From: Neospora caninum Liverpool
Taxonomy: Eukaryota > Apicomplexa > Conoidasida > Eucoccidiorida > Sarcocystidae
Reading direction: 5' to 3'
NCBI RefSeq assembly: GCF_000208865.1
Contig: NC_018398.1
Location: 5,480,710 to 5,544,709, forward strand
Length of the DNA: 64,000 nucleotides
Below, in pieces: positions 45,137 through 56,744 of the stretch (position 1 is the stretch's first letter; each line of letters starts with the position of its first letter). The notes under the pieces were generated by a model. It ran no database searches and was not told where the DNA came from. It worked only from the letters and a program-made list of their open reading frames with translations. The position numbers and the translations under genes were made by a program.

Positions 45137-45746
45137 ATGAACGCATTTCCTAAAGGTGATAAGTTGTAAGCTCTGTACTCCGCTGCCGTCTTGAAAGTGC
45201 ACACTGCAACCCTCACTCAACTATGACACGCCTCAGTTGTGGGTCCCCACCAGATAATTTTAGTTTGGACTACTTTTTAGATTCGTGTCTCTGAAACCTG
45301 CCACAGCATAGTGAGTGAAGGGATAGTGTCACGGAGGCGTTTGAGCTCTAAACTTTTGCTGTCAGTTGAGATGTGACTTAAATTGGAAAGCAGGATCCGT
45401 GGCTGCAGTCACCTGCGGGGTACCACGGAGTTAGCTCGCGGAAATGAAACGTCAATTGGCAGATTCGAGTTCTTTCTCCGGACGAGGTGGCCTCGATATC
45501 ACTGCGAATCGAGTAAAATAGTCAGGTTGACAGTTACGGGTCTCCGTAGCATTAATCTCGACCTGGTTTCAGTGGTATGTAGACTCGGTTGTCCGGAGAA
45601 AACTCACGCTCGTACAAAGCAGTCACTCTTCTGCGCGGAGAGACTGAGCGGAAACATGCGCTCAACCACATTTAAAAGCGTGCATTTGTTTCTAGAGCAG
45701 CAGAAGTTCCTTCAGACTTTCTTGGAAAGAGCTGGCATGTAGGCTA

Positions 45747-46231
45747 GTGGTTGACTACCTCAACGCCGATTTAGATAAGCAAATACTTATCGAAAGCTGT
45801 ATCAACGGAATCGCCACCAAAGTTTCATTCGAACAGCAATGGTTACAAAGAGATTGGTTTCGCGACAGAAAGAATAACGCCTTCCTGTTATACGACTGTC
45901 TCATGCATTCCACTCGAGCCAACGACGGGCTACAGTGCTGCTTACCTCGGATACAGGTCCTCCCACGCCAGCCTTATTTGGAAGAACACCCAGCTGTCTT
46001 CCAGCGGCACGCCGGGTTACTTCCGTGACGGGCCATTCAATATCACCTACACTCAATCCATGTAGCGTGGTCTTTGTGTGTATAAGGATTCTCTCATTAC
46101 ATGTTTTCGCCCAGCTGAGAATGAGGGATGAAGGACGCGACAACGGAAAATCGTTTCATATTACCTACATTGCCTTTCTCTCAGCAGAAAATTTTGCGAA
46201 TTCCATGGCAGGACTACAGTTGCCCGTGTAA
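45747..46231 (+). CDS. 3' part of a small plus-strand gene, unknown function
   Basis: Two exons are supported: up to 45956 (left border unclear, frame open from 45747) and 46115-46231 after a pyrimidine-rich TTTTCGCCCAG acceptor, ending in TAA; the join is phase 0. They encode DKQILIESCINGIATKVSF...QQWLQRDWFRDRKNNAF and then DEGRDNGKSFHITYIAFLSAEN. The first exon has no ATG, so an upstream exon is needed; a candidate helical segment (FLEQQKFLQTFLERAG) lies at 45,690-45,740. It could be the 3' end of the gene at 44.6 kb through another splice form. Unrecognised. Confidence 0.35.
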
Positions 46232-46920
46232 TTCTGCCAGGAAATCTAGTGGTGCGGCTCGACAGAAACAGAAAACGAGTTCCTACGTCTGGAGCTATGC
46301 ACAGGTGTTCTCCAACGTTCGCCCAGTTTGCCGGACAAGTCGCGCTGAAGTCTCTGGGAGGCGCTGGAAACAAAAACATCTCACGTTGTCGTGAAACCAC
46401 TTAAAATGTGGAGAATGTACCTGTCATGCACGGCCAAGTCGCCTGACATTTCCAAGCAAATTCTTCTTTCTGCAAAGCCGAACTGTCTTTGAAATTCGAA
46501 GCACGGCAGCTGGAGTTATGCCGATCGAAGAATGCGTGTGTGTACCCCCAGGAATGAGTCTAGCCTCGGATCTTACGGGCCAGTGTATTCCACAGGAGGA
46601 GCACATAGTCCTTCAGTGCCGCGTAGGGAGAGTATGTTACCACACACCATAAAGGACCCTTACCATCTTGTGTTTCAATCCAGTCAACCGGGCACGTTGC
46701 TGTGTAGTCCCTTCTGATTCCTTCCGTATTGGCGACAGGGTCACCAGACATTTGTCATCCTGTCTAACCTGCATTGTCCGATGTACCTGGTTGAGAAATT
46801 ATGATTGCCGGAGTCATCATTCGGTACGCAGGCGGCTGGATTCTAACCAATATTTTTTGAGACGTTCCTCGGCAATATGCAGCAACTCTATGCATTGGTG
46901 TTTTAAACGGTGCAGGTGTG

Positions 46921-49900
46921 TTAGAAAGGTGGAGGGAGAGTTTCACCTTGATCAAGTTCATGGCTTCTATTATCTTGCATCAGCTGCGCTACTGCTTTCT
47001 TTTCCGCCTAAGGCAACAGGTCGACTGGACCACAAGCCACAATATTTTTGTTAGAGTACATACGTTGGCGACCGCGTCGTCGATGAACTGTTCCATTTGG
47101 GGCGGAAAACCCGTACCGGCCTCCTGCAAACGCCAATGATTTCGGTCCCCAGTGATCATGTACGTGGGTCGAAGAATTCACCCGAAGTCCCGAAGGTTGG
47201 GGGGCGTTTGTACCGGTGAGCTGCCTGAGTAAACTCATCAACAACTGCAAACGTTAGCTGATAAGATATTTTCCCATTTGCAGGAGATTCGAGCGGCGTT
47301 CACCGATAGAAGTCTGTCCAGAAAAGGAAGTGTCAGCGCAGACCGCAAGGAGTTAGCAGCACTCGCGTTACTCTTACCCCACCACGGGACTGAAGCCTGC
47401 CTTTGATTGAATAAACCGCGGAGGAGCAGCACGTTCTGTTCTGGAGGCGTAATCGACGGAGGAAGGATCTCTGTCAATCCCATGCGGCACAAAAGTGCAT
47501 ATTGCTCTACCCCAGAGGGCGCAGGACGTGACGCCGGCGAGAATTGCTACTTTCATTGCCATCAGCTAAGCAAGGACAACCTGTGTAAGAAGATTTTCCT
47601 TAGAGCGTGTCGCGCGTATGCGGGTTGGGGCTTTCTGTGGAAAGAAATCGCAGTGTACCTACACGAATGCTTATGATGGACTCAAACTCATCTGTCATTT
47701 GCTCCTTCTCCGAGGTCGACGAGATAAAATAAGAGAATAGCACCATGCTTCATCTGCTCCCCACAACCGGTAAGTGCTGCTTTCAGTGACCTCACTCCAC
47801 GCGTTCTCGTCGGCAACTCGGTCGCTCGCCCTAACAACCTCCGTCCCTCGATTAGACAGAGGGCCTGGGCTGTATCCCTATTGCAGCATTGCACAGTGAT
47901 ATTGCCAACCTAGTATCTAGTAATGCTAAATAAAATGCAGCAGCAAGAGTGCTGATCTGTAGTCCTCTGTTTACGGCTATATGCAACAAGGGGTCTCAAC
48001 GTGCTGCGTCCAAGAGGGGAGATATGGTGCGTCGTAGCACGATCTCGTCTGATGGTAGTTGCAAAGGTGCAGAATAATCGATGTGTGAACGTCCTAAGGA
48101 CCCCGCTGCCCGGATAATCGTCCGTACAGCAGCAGTCGGATGGAAAAGCACGCGATTAGAACGTCACATTCGAGTACGGCTTGATATTGTTGAGCTAACG
48201 GCTTCACTGGCCAGGAGTGGTTCCGCCGGACCTAGTGCCTACAGTTACTTCCTGACGCACGGCATGCACCACGATTGATTTAGTGATAACACGCAGGATG
48301 CCAAACGGCGCATCCGCAGTGAAGCTATTCATACGCAGAAGTCCCCCGATAGTTTGTATGAGCGCCACAGATGATTATGAATTAGTGTCTGCATAGAGGG
48401 TGAGCTGGCTGCAGTTTGCACCATTCCTGCGTCCCTGCATCCCTGGGAGTATTGACTTCTTGGCCAGTGGCTTCGCCGAAGTCACCTGAGAAGGGATATC
48501 AAGGGCACGCATCCAAAGTGGAAATTGGAGAGGACTTCCATCACAGAACTGACATCCATTAGGAGAGCCAGTGGTACTATTCACGGGAGACGGCTTGACA
48601 CTGGCTGTGGAAGTTCACGTGACTCATCCGGTACCTTGACGCTGTGTGGCATCTTGGAGTCCTTGGACATCATAGATCCTTTTTATAGGAGGCTGACCTG
48701 CATCACACGACAATGGGCACCACAAGTACCACATGGCTCGGTTACCTGTAACCTAGCTGCATGTGAGTCATCCTGATGACGTTGTGACTCTGGTTATACT
48801 TACGGGAGAGAGCATATATCTCGTCATCCGAGCAAAGTTTTAGCTGTGATATGCTTCTGATTTTTTTCCAGACAGCATTTTCTGTTTTCTCCACCTTCGA
48901 CACTCTCAGGTACTCCGCCAGGTTTTCTATATCTGTATCCATTGAAAGTCACAAGCGTCACCGCGACAGGAGCCACATAGGATACCAAGGAGTTCTCCAT
49001 CCCACATCTGTTCGGTGGCTACAAGGGTTCCCTACCTCGCTGAGTCAGAGGTGGACATTTTTCCGACTGGGGCGCTCTTTCTTGCGAATGTTGTGCCGTA
49101 AAAGCCTGTTGTACAATGGGGTCGTCTGCAAGATCAATGAACAAAGGGTGCAACAGTTAGAGCCAGCACGGCGTGGCGAACCGTGCACAACATGCCGGAG
49201 AGAGTTGTCGCTTGCATCCTCAGCTAATAGGGTTACGAAAAAATGAATTCTCACCGACAATCGACGCGATCGAGGAAACACTGCAGTTCCTGAATTCGGC
49301 GTCACCTTGGAGAAACTGAATGGCAGCCTGACGGGTGGTAACGTTGCCTTCTTTCAGACGGTTTGCAATCACCAACAGGTCTGAACATGCAGCAAGGTTC
49401 GTAGGAACAACGAACTCTTCATTCCTGCAATGGGACGATTACTTTAGGATCACACTTAAGCCCCGGCTGAACACTTACCGCCTAAGCTTAAATCGGGGCA
49501 AAGGACGGGGGTGCCTAACGGTGCCTCGGTGACCCCTTGCATGTTTCCCACGGGCTGATTCTCCGATGTTTCGGCTGTGCTGGCGGGAATAGAAGAAGAA
49601 CTCTGAACAAGTGAAGCGCCAGGGAAGGTGCCGGGGACAGGTGTGGCCATTGCCGAACGTGCACCTGGCGTCACAGGAACGATCTGCGAGGCTCCCCCGT
49701 ACTCCGTTGCGAGAGCGGTCGATGCGGAATAACTGGCGGAGTAAACACCCTGGATAGCCATTCCGCCAAGGGCCGTCGTCGGGAACATGACACCTACGCA
49801 AGAAACAGAAGGTTCGAGACAGTGATATGCATTGACCTTACGCTCCCATGAATGACCGGCGCAGCGGAAGCAAAATGGTCAAGAAAATTACAGGTAACAC

Positions 49901-50511
49901 CAACGACGTCGCCAGAAGGATCCCACCAGCCACTATTTCGCCACTTCACGAAAGTCGCGAGCATCAAAAGCTACGTTGTTTCACCCGCTACTACGGAGCG
50001 AGTCTGCACCTGTGTTTGTCGGCAGCAGTGTCACGCCCGGAGGCCTGGTATAAAACCCTGGACCCTTGCCAGCATATCCAGGCTGTGGGAGTGGCACGCC
50101 ATAGCTGCCTTTGAATCCATATCGGCCGTAACCAAAGCCGTAAGGCCCTGCAGGCAGATATGGAAAAACGCGAGTAGTAAGCGTACGGACATGAAGAGGC
50201 GCATGACCATTGAGAGAAGATTTCAGCACCTCATGTGTGCAGAGACGCTCCCTACACACAATGCTCTCACCATCGAGCCGCCGAAATCTTGGAACCTCGT
50301 GTCGCGTGCCGGATTCAGCGGGATTGCCTGAAGAAATCAGCGGATACACTTGTCCAGTAAAATGAGAGATGGATCCGCTGGGAAAATGGTCCGACCACTC
50401 ACCTGAAACAGTGTCGCAGTACCGGAAACACTGAATAGCTAGCATCCCAAGCCATACGCCATACCATAGAACAAACATTTTGCTGAAGCAGGAAAACAAC
50501 TCTTTGGTCAT
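46921..50511 (-). CDS. Secreted multi-exon protein with Gly/Tyr-rich segment, unknown function
   Basis: The N-terminus (ATG at 50511) is a signal peptide: polar start, hydrophobic MFVLWYGVWLGMLAIQCF, then a small-residue cleavage zone. Exons that chain in phase: 50511-50403, 50147-50010, 49793-49479, 49416-49255, 49125-49036, 48932-48804, 48697-48635, 48576-48486, 48434-48335, 48238-48178 and 47864-47768. Exon 2 encodes a Gly/Tyr/Pro-rich stretch (FGYGRYGFKGSYG); exon 3 a Ser/Thr/Ala/Pro-rich linker. The later part is helical and charged (LRVSKVEKTENAVWKK, SSVMEVLSNFHFG). Further exons are likely at about 47634-47581, 47466-47374, 47244-47182, 47123-47064 and 47007-46921 (ending in TAA), but phase between 47.8 and 47.1 kb is not settled. 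The exon 3/4 join is in phase only with an AAG acceptor at 49417 (the better CAG at 49425 gives a frameshift). With so many exons it resembles other coccidian secreted proteins; no family was recognised. Confidence 0.6.
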
Positions 50512-50853
50512 CTAACACTCAGCGTAGATTCAAGCTAACATATCACTTTTTTTAGCAGCATTCACAACACGGCGGACTAGACTTCCTGTCCCGCCAGAAC
50601 ATCTAGATAAAATTATTTGACTGAGGCTGTGCGAGCAGTAGGCATGACATGGTCTACCGGACGGGCGCGTTGTTCCTGCACTCGTATCAACTTCCCTAAG
50701 CATCGTGTTAGACGCGTATCCCTCTAAAAACATGGCTGCAATGAACTACCGCTACCGTCTCTTACTAATCCAAGAGTACCTTTTAACTGTTTTTCATGTA
50801 GTCTCCAAAAGGCCTAAACCCTTGACCACCACCTGTCTTCTGCAGCACGAGCT

Positions 50854-51278
50854 TCACGGTAGCCCTGGATAGCCGACAACCTCAGTAAGCCCCATGAGCA
50901 GACGTGACGCATCCACATTCTCAATTCGCCAAAGAGGGGTCCGAGGGGTCACGAGCCACTGGTACAGGAGGAAGATGCGATCATGGAAAATGCCTGCTTT
51001 TCCTTCCGATGTTCTGAGCAGCATATTGAGCCGGGACTTTCCTCTAGCTCGAACATCTTTGCCGATCTCAGTAGCGAGACAGGAGACGCTTGCGAAAACC
51101 GTGATTTGCCTTCGTTTGGCGGCGCAGGACAAGAAAGCAGTCTCTCCGCTTGTGTGGGGATGCAGTTATTTTGGAGGCTGCATCTGTCTCGCGGCACACG
51201 CGTAGAGCTGATGCATTGAAGAGTTGTGCAAATACCTTTCGTCAGCAACGCCCCATACTTGATATCCTCAGTCGTCAT
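50854..51278 (-). CDS. Possible small two-exon gene
   Basis: An ATG at 51278 opens a 14-codon exon ending at G/GTATTT (51236). An exon from 51088 (acceptor TTTTCGCAAG) would join in phase and end at 50949 (60 residues). A second frame in the same stretch, reading KDVRARGKSRLNMLLRTSEG...IFHDRIFLLYQWL and ending at 50854, also looks coding but does not match in phase. Either one frame is real with a different 5' exon, or neither is. Low confidence. Confidence 0.22.
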
Positions 51279-52656
51279 GCAACGCTGGTGTACGATCCGT
51301 ACTCCTCTCACTGCCAGCGTACACAAGGCACTCAGAGCATGCGCCTGTTCGGATGATCGCAACCTCCGTATGATCTGTCATACATCTCGAAACTTCGCCG
51401 CAAAAATATGTGCATCCCCCTCTCTTCTTTGTTTCGTCTCACCAATCGCAGGATAGGTGCTTCTCCATAACTGACTGCTACGGTCAGTAGCTACGGTGGT
51501 ACAGTTAGAAAGCTAAACGGACCCGGTGTCGGGGAACCGCCGTGTCATCTACCGTTCGCCTTGAGCAAGATATCGATCGGTAGGTGACATCCCCACGAAT
51601 CTTCTACCGTGCGTGATTATGGTTTTGCGCCTGTCCCATGTTGAACACTAAGCAAAAGCAGTGTGTGAACCCCGATACACTTTTTTTCGAAAAGCTGCTG
51701 TTGACCGTAGTTAGGCAACTCAACACAGGATGGGGACACTAGATTCATGACCTTCTCTAATAGCATACACTTGTTCATTCGCCCAGCAGTGATGCCCAAG
51801 CAATGAAGCTCATTTGTTGCTACATAATCGAGAATTTTGGAAGCAACTTTTTTGTTGTTCCATGCTACGTTTAGCGTTATCCTGATGCTGCCGTCTGCCT
51901 ATGCGTGTGAGCGTTGATGTACGAATCAAAGAATCAAACTACTTGTTGAGGTGGCCGACGTGCCTGCGTCTGCTTCCCGGTATCATATCATTTTCCAGTC
52001 ACAAAATCATGCTGGACTTCGTTCTGACCTGGCAACACACAGGATGGACCCTAGCACAAGACATACTTTACCGATCTCAATTTCGAAAAAAAATGTGACT
52101 AGCGGAAATCATCTGGGGGAATGACACAGAAATTTCCCTTAATGCGTTCCTTTGTATCGGTGGTTCTCGCAATTTCACTCGTGATGCAACTGGCTATGAT
52201 GGAGCTTCCACACCAACTTTTCGTAGGTTTCCTTTGCCAAAACGAAGACGCCCCTGTCTCGGCTGATCACCAATACCGATACCGGTAGGCTCGGCAACTG
52301 TCACCTGTACAAGCGGTTTCTGATTGGCAACACCGTTGCCGCACTTCTATTAAACCAGCCTGCTACAACCTAGAAATACAACGGCGATTGGACACGCTTA
52401 ATAAATAGGAATATCGCCTCCTTTCTTATGCAAGAAGCTTCTCTCGCATCTGGCAGTCGGCCGACCAGAGAAATAGAAGTCGTAAGTGCCCCCCTGACGC
52501 TTGCATCACCCTCTTGAAATCAAGATACAATCCCATATCATCCTTAGGCGAGAGTGAGAACAGATTCCGTTGGCTTATAATGTGACTCACAAGACGATAT
52601 CTCTAAAGATGACGCGCTTTCAATCGCCTCCATCACCTCTTACACTCATTACACTC
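51279..52656. other. Intergenic region
   Basis: AT-rich, many stops in all frames. I see no gene and no clear repeat. Confidence 0.5.
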
Positions 52657-55600
52657 TCAGAATTTTTCCCCAGCCTGTGAGCTCTCATACAGGGTCATCT
52701 TGGGCGGATTCACAAACAAATCCGCAAGCAAAACCACAGATGCCAGGACAAGTACAAGCAACACCACATCAGCTGCTGCCACGATGAACTCTCCCCTTGT
52801 ACAGGGAGTTTGTAAAAGCTGCGACATCAGCGTCCTGTGGCCTCTCTGAGGACGCCTCCGGTGGCGCAGAGGATCCTCACGTGGGGTGAAGGTTCTTGGA
52901 GGCTGGTTGGACTCCATATTCCCGCCGACAAAGGAGACACCAGGAGCATCCACCTGTGACACAAACAGTCAATTTAGTGCCGGTTGTCTGACATGTCTCA
53001 TACGCCAGAAATTGTGGTCCATCTGTCACGCGGTTCTGGATTGAGACTGCAGCGAGTGCAGTTAACGTCTGAACGCCCCTGGTATCCGGACACAGTTGTC
53101 TTCGGCGTAACAACGTGACAGCTGACACCAATTTCCGTGAGAAATGGAAAGTCGGAGTGGCGTCGTCTTCGATCCACATCATGAAATAAGTATGGAAAAT
53201 CGCCGAATTTGGCACTCAAGACAACGCCCCGCCTCGTTCTGCATCAGAAATACCCCTGGAAACTAAAATGAAGAGCAATCTCGGCACCCTGTGGCACTAC
53301 ACGCTGCCATCGGCGTGTCGATCGTGTCCACATATGAGCCTTTGCTTCTTTGCAAAAACAAGAACAATCCGCTGTGGACTCGCAGTTGCATACAGCCTCG
53401 TAAGTTCACCTAGGAGATTGCCACAACATTTTGCGCTCACGTTGCGCCGGAATGAAGTGGATCCTCCCAGTCTTGTTGGCAGATTTTGCATCAGGCCGCT
53501 CGGACTACTGCCTTCACACAACGGACGACTTTCGCTCACCCTTCTTTCTTGTTGAACAGCCGGAACCGGCATTCCGCCTAGCCGGGTAGACTCGAACGAG
53601 GCGCCACCCTCGTCTGACGCCAGAGGAGGTGAAGCCCGAGAAGCCTGGTCAGCACGTAGCTGAGCTTGTTGCCTTAGTGGCTCTGGAAGGTCCTAAGAAC
53701 AGAGAAGCGAAACAATCCTGGAAATTCCAAATCCGGTCAGAAGAACCTTTTGCCCAGATGTACAGTCCCGACAGAGGAACGGCGAACCGTATTCTGACAG
53801 CGCAGGAATCCGTGAGAAACTGAAACGGAGTGGCCTAGTGCTTGGCCCATGTTTTGCTGTATCATAGAAACGCGCCGTTGACTCGGGGTAATCTGCGCGC
53901 GTCGCTGTCTTTCTGACTCACTGGAGGGGCGCTGGTTGGAGCGGCACACGCCTCCTCGACGAGTTCCTTATTCGACTTGCCACATGTCGGACAAAGCCAG
54001 TTAACTGACTCGAGTGCTAATTGCCTGCGCACCTGCTCGCACAGACCAGTGAAGGATGCGCATAGCAGGGACTCCAAAACCGTTATTACGATTTGCGTGC
54101 AATACCGTGTACGGGGGCGGGCCCGATCAAAAAAGATGAATTTCGTGGAAGAGCCACGGCGACGAGCATACGAGACAGACGCCGTAACAAGCAGGCAGCA
54201 TACACCGCATGAACCTGGTATATCGCAGCTGTAGCAATCATACTCCTCCAGAAGGCAGCCACTCAGACACTCCAGTGTACCGACAGTCGCCTTGGCAATT
54301 CGAGGCTGCGCCGGCAAAGAAAAGAGAAGCGGCGCAGTTACCTGTTGCACTGAAGAAAGTCGTCCAGAGCGCAGTGAAAACCAGTTTCAACAGCCGACCT
54401 AAAACAGCGATGGAAATACGGAAACGCCTTTCCTCGCCAGTTGCCTGTTTTTCTGTTGCCTGGCTTGGAAACGGCGCTGTCGTCCTAAGAGTGTCTCACC
54501 TTCTCGGGCCTGTCAAGAGAATGAAGCGCCCCGCCTGCGGGTGTCGGGAAGAAGGCGCAGAGGGCATCTAGGAGCGTTCGGATACCCCAAGCTGGTTGCC
54601 AGAGCTCCGGATGGTAGCTGCTGGCGCTCAGACAGACCTGAAAACAGTAAATTCCTCAGAGTGGGTAGGTACACCTACACGCGAGATGATACTATACTAT
54701 TTTGACATGCGTGGCAGCAAAACGGGCTCTTTCATGTTGCGTCGACCTTGTCGTTTTCCGAAAAACTGCTGTCAACGTGATCGCTCGAAACAGTTGCATC
54801 TACGGCCACGTGAGCGGGCGTAGTGCCACTCGGCTGGTTCTCCAGCCGAGCGATTCCAGCGGTAGGTCGGGTATACCGATTCTGCGTGAGTTCGAGTAAC
54901 GGGAAAAAGGACCAAGAAGCTTGGACGACGCTTATGCAGAAAACCGCTGCCGGAAGCCGGTGGGAGACGTGCAGACACTCCCCAGCGCTGTGCCAAAGAG
55001 ATCTCACCTTTTTTCCGACTTCAAACCGGCCGTTCTGGGTGAGCATGACCAGATTCGGAGGGGCAAAGGGATAGTTTTGGGGCAAGACGATGCGACCATG
55101 GTACAAGCCTCCTTCGAAATGGGAATCCTGCGGACCTCGAAGCGTGAAGTGCCATTCATAGGGCTCCTCAATCTGTGGAAGAGATTCGGAACACAAAGCA
55201 GTATGAAGCATGCGCTGCGACTTTGAGCGCGAAGAACGCTACGGGCCCGAAAGCCTAGAAGCATGTGGTGCTTGTACGAGTGATTAGTTGCTTATCTCGG
55301 AAGCTCCACAGCTGGGAGCTAGAGTCCCATGCGTCTGCTGCCGGCGACTGCGTTATTGTGAACATTTAGGTAGATATCCTTGAATATGCACGAAACATGC
55401 AGAGAGCAGAGACGTGAGGGCAGAAGTAAAAACAGCCCATGCGCAAAAACCCGTGTCAAAACGGAGCTCCAGAGTTTGTCTCTTCTACGTACAACCGTGT
55501 CTACACCAGATAGGATATAGTATTCTAGGGTCTCTATGCTAGCCCTAGGCTCTATCTCATGCCACATGCGTGGACCTGAGAGTTGAGCGTGTACTCAGGG

Positions 55601-55815
55601 TCGTGATGGTGGAAAATCACCGGTCAACTTGTGCGGTGAAGCTCTGCCCATGTCGTGTTGGCCTTTACCTGCAAAGGGTTTGCGCACCAGTGCGGAGACG
55701 GTGTCCGCTGGATCTCACGGTACTCGCGCAAAATTCGTGCTATGCACTGTGCCGTCGCGGTGTACCCTAGATTGGCGTTCGTCCCGGTCCGACCGGGATT
55801 GCTGACCCCCTGCAT
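52657..55815 (-). CDS. UBE2J: UBE2J-type (Ubc6-like) tail-anchored E2 ubiquitin-conjugating enzyme
   Basis: Transfers ubiquitin in ER-associated degradation, working at the cytosolic face of the ER with a membrane RING E3. Exons 55815-55669, 55172-55008, 54637-54500, 54032-53922, 53692-53441 and 52953-52657 all join in phase 0 and give 369 residues. The start is the only in-frame ATG before the conserved QCIARILREYREI helix. Family signatures follow: EEPYEWHFTLRGP, GGLYHGRIVLP, YPFAPPNLVMLTQNGRFEVGKK, then VCLSASSYHPELWQPAWGIRTLL with the catalytic cysteine at residue 106. The UBE2J-specific lack of the usual HPN motif is met. A segment RRQLALESVNWLCPTCG with CxxC closes the fold as in UBE2J1. 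A 150-residue Ser/Gln/Pro-rich linker leads to the C-terminal anchor (residues 327-351, IVAAADVVLLVLVLASVVLL) and an 18-residue lumenal tail. Longer than human UBE2J1 mainly through the linker. Confidence 0.9.
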
Positions 55816-56444
55816 TGAAACTGACAGAACGACTGAGCAGGGAACCACCGACTTACTTCACTAACGGCAACACGCTTGACACCACTGACCTGTCAAGACA
55901 TTGAACTCCGACACTCCATAACGTTCGGCCAGTGCAGCGGTTCCACGGGCGTGGTGAAAAGGTAGCAAAAGGAAGGTTCACAATATCAGGAGAGCATTCG
56001 AGAGCGACCGACATAACAGCATCCGTGTCGAATGTGTTCTTCACTTTAAAAAGGCAGCTACTTGGAGCAAGCTCTCTCGCAGTTCCGAAGAATCTGTGTA
56101 GACGGCGGCGGGGACTGCCCGTTTAAGGACTGTGCTGCCACGGGAATCACGAAGAATTGACCGCGCTCACAACGAGCACCACTTTCCCGTATTGTGGTGC
56201 CTAAAGCCTCCTCAGCGGTGAAACTGAAGAAGATGTTTTTTGGGCTGACAGGGACAGCAGTCTCGCTTGCCAATCTGGCAAAGTTTCTCCCCAGCTGGCA
56301 GCATGTGAAATCGCCGGGCGGACTATACGCAGAAAAAATGCATGCATGCGTAGAGCTGGAAAAAGCCATTTTCCCGAAGCTTATGACTACTAAGGCTTTA
56401 TTTCAAGTATCATTCATGTCCGCGCTCCAAAACAGAGGTCAAGC
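55816..56444. other. Intergenic region
   Basis: Upstream of the UBE2J gene. Contains a doubled TGCATGCATGC motif near 56338. No coding signal. Confidence 0.45.
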
Positions 56445-56744
56445 CTAGTGACCGCTTTGTACACAGTGAACATTTGGGGCCAGATTTCCTCTGTCAGGCT
56501 GACGACTCCAGCCCCGTAGCGTGTCTGCTGGCTGGGATTGCCAGCTGGTTCCTCCTGTGTACGGCAGCTGCTTGTGTCTCAAACCCTTTTTTCTCTGTTT
56601 AATCGCATCCTGCCTTCGCTGTTCGCTTTCTCTCCATAAAACATCGTCTTCACCTTTGCATGCTTCAGTGACAAGCGTGCAGTTTGGGGGGTGGGTGGCT
56701 ACTAATTGATTCGTCGAGCCGTCCGGGAAAAGCACGTACTGCAT
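56445..56744 (-). CDS. Small 99-residue protein, unknown function
   Basis: ATG at 56744 to TAG at 56445 in one exon. Composition is that of a folded or extended soluble protein: hydrophobic-polar start (MQYVLFPDGSTNQLV), an acidic-basic helix (LWRESEQRRQDAIKQRKK) and a Gly/Trp/Gln tail (YTGGTSWQSQP...RGWSRQPDRGN). No signal peptide or membrane segment. The codon pattern is better than that of the frames around it, but at 99 codons chance cannot be excluded; the ATG also overlaps a possible acceptor (TATGCAG), so it may be the last exon of a longer gene. The size and Trp/Tyr/Gly-rich tail recall small microtubule inner proteins, but that is only a guess. Confidence 0.42.
   Translation of the reverse strand: MQYVLFPDGSTNQLVATHPPNCTLVTEACKGEDDVLWRESEQRRQDAIKQRKKGLRHKQLPYTGGTSWQSQPADTLRGWSRQPDRGNLAPNVHCVQSGH

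Noticed and set aside
47374..47562. Apparent signal-peptide start (MAMKVAILAGVTSCALWG) as a separate secreted gene
   Set aside because: A strong acceptor (TTGTCCTTGCTTAG) lies just before it and other frames of the same stretch fit better as internal exons of the 16-exon gene; kept as an uncertainty of that model.
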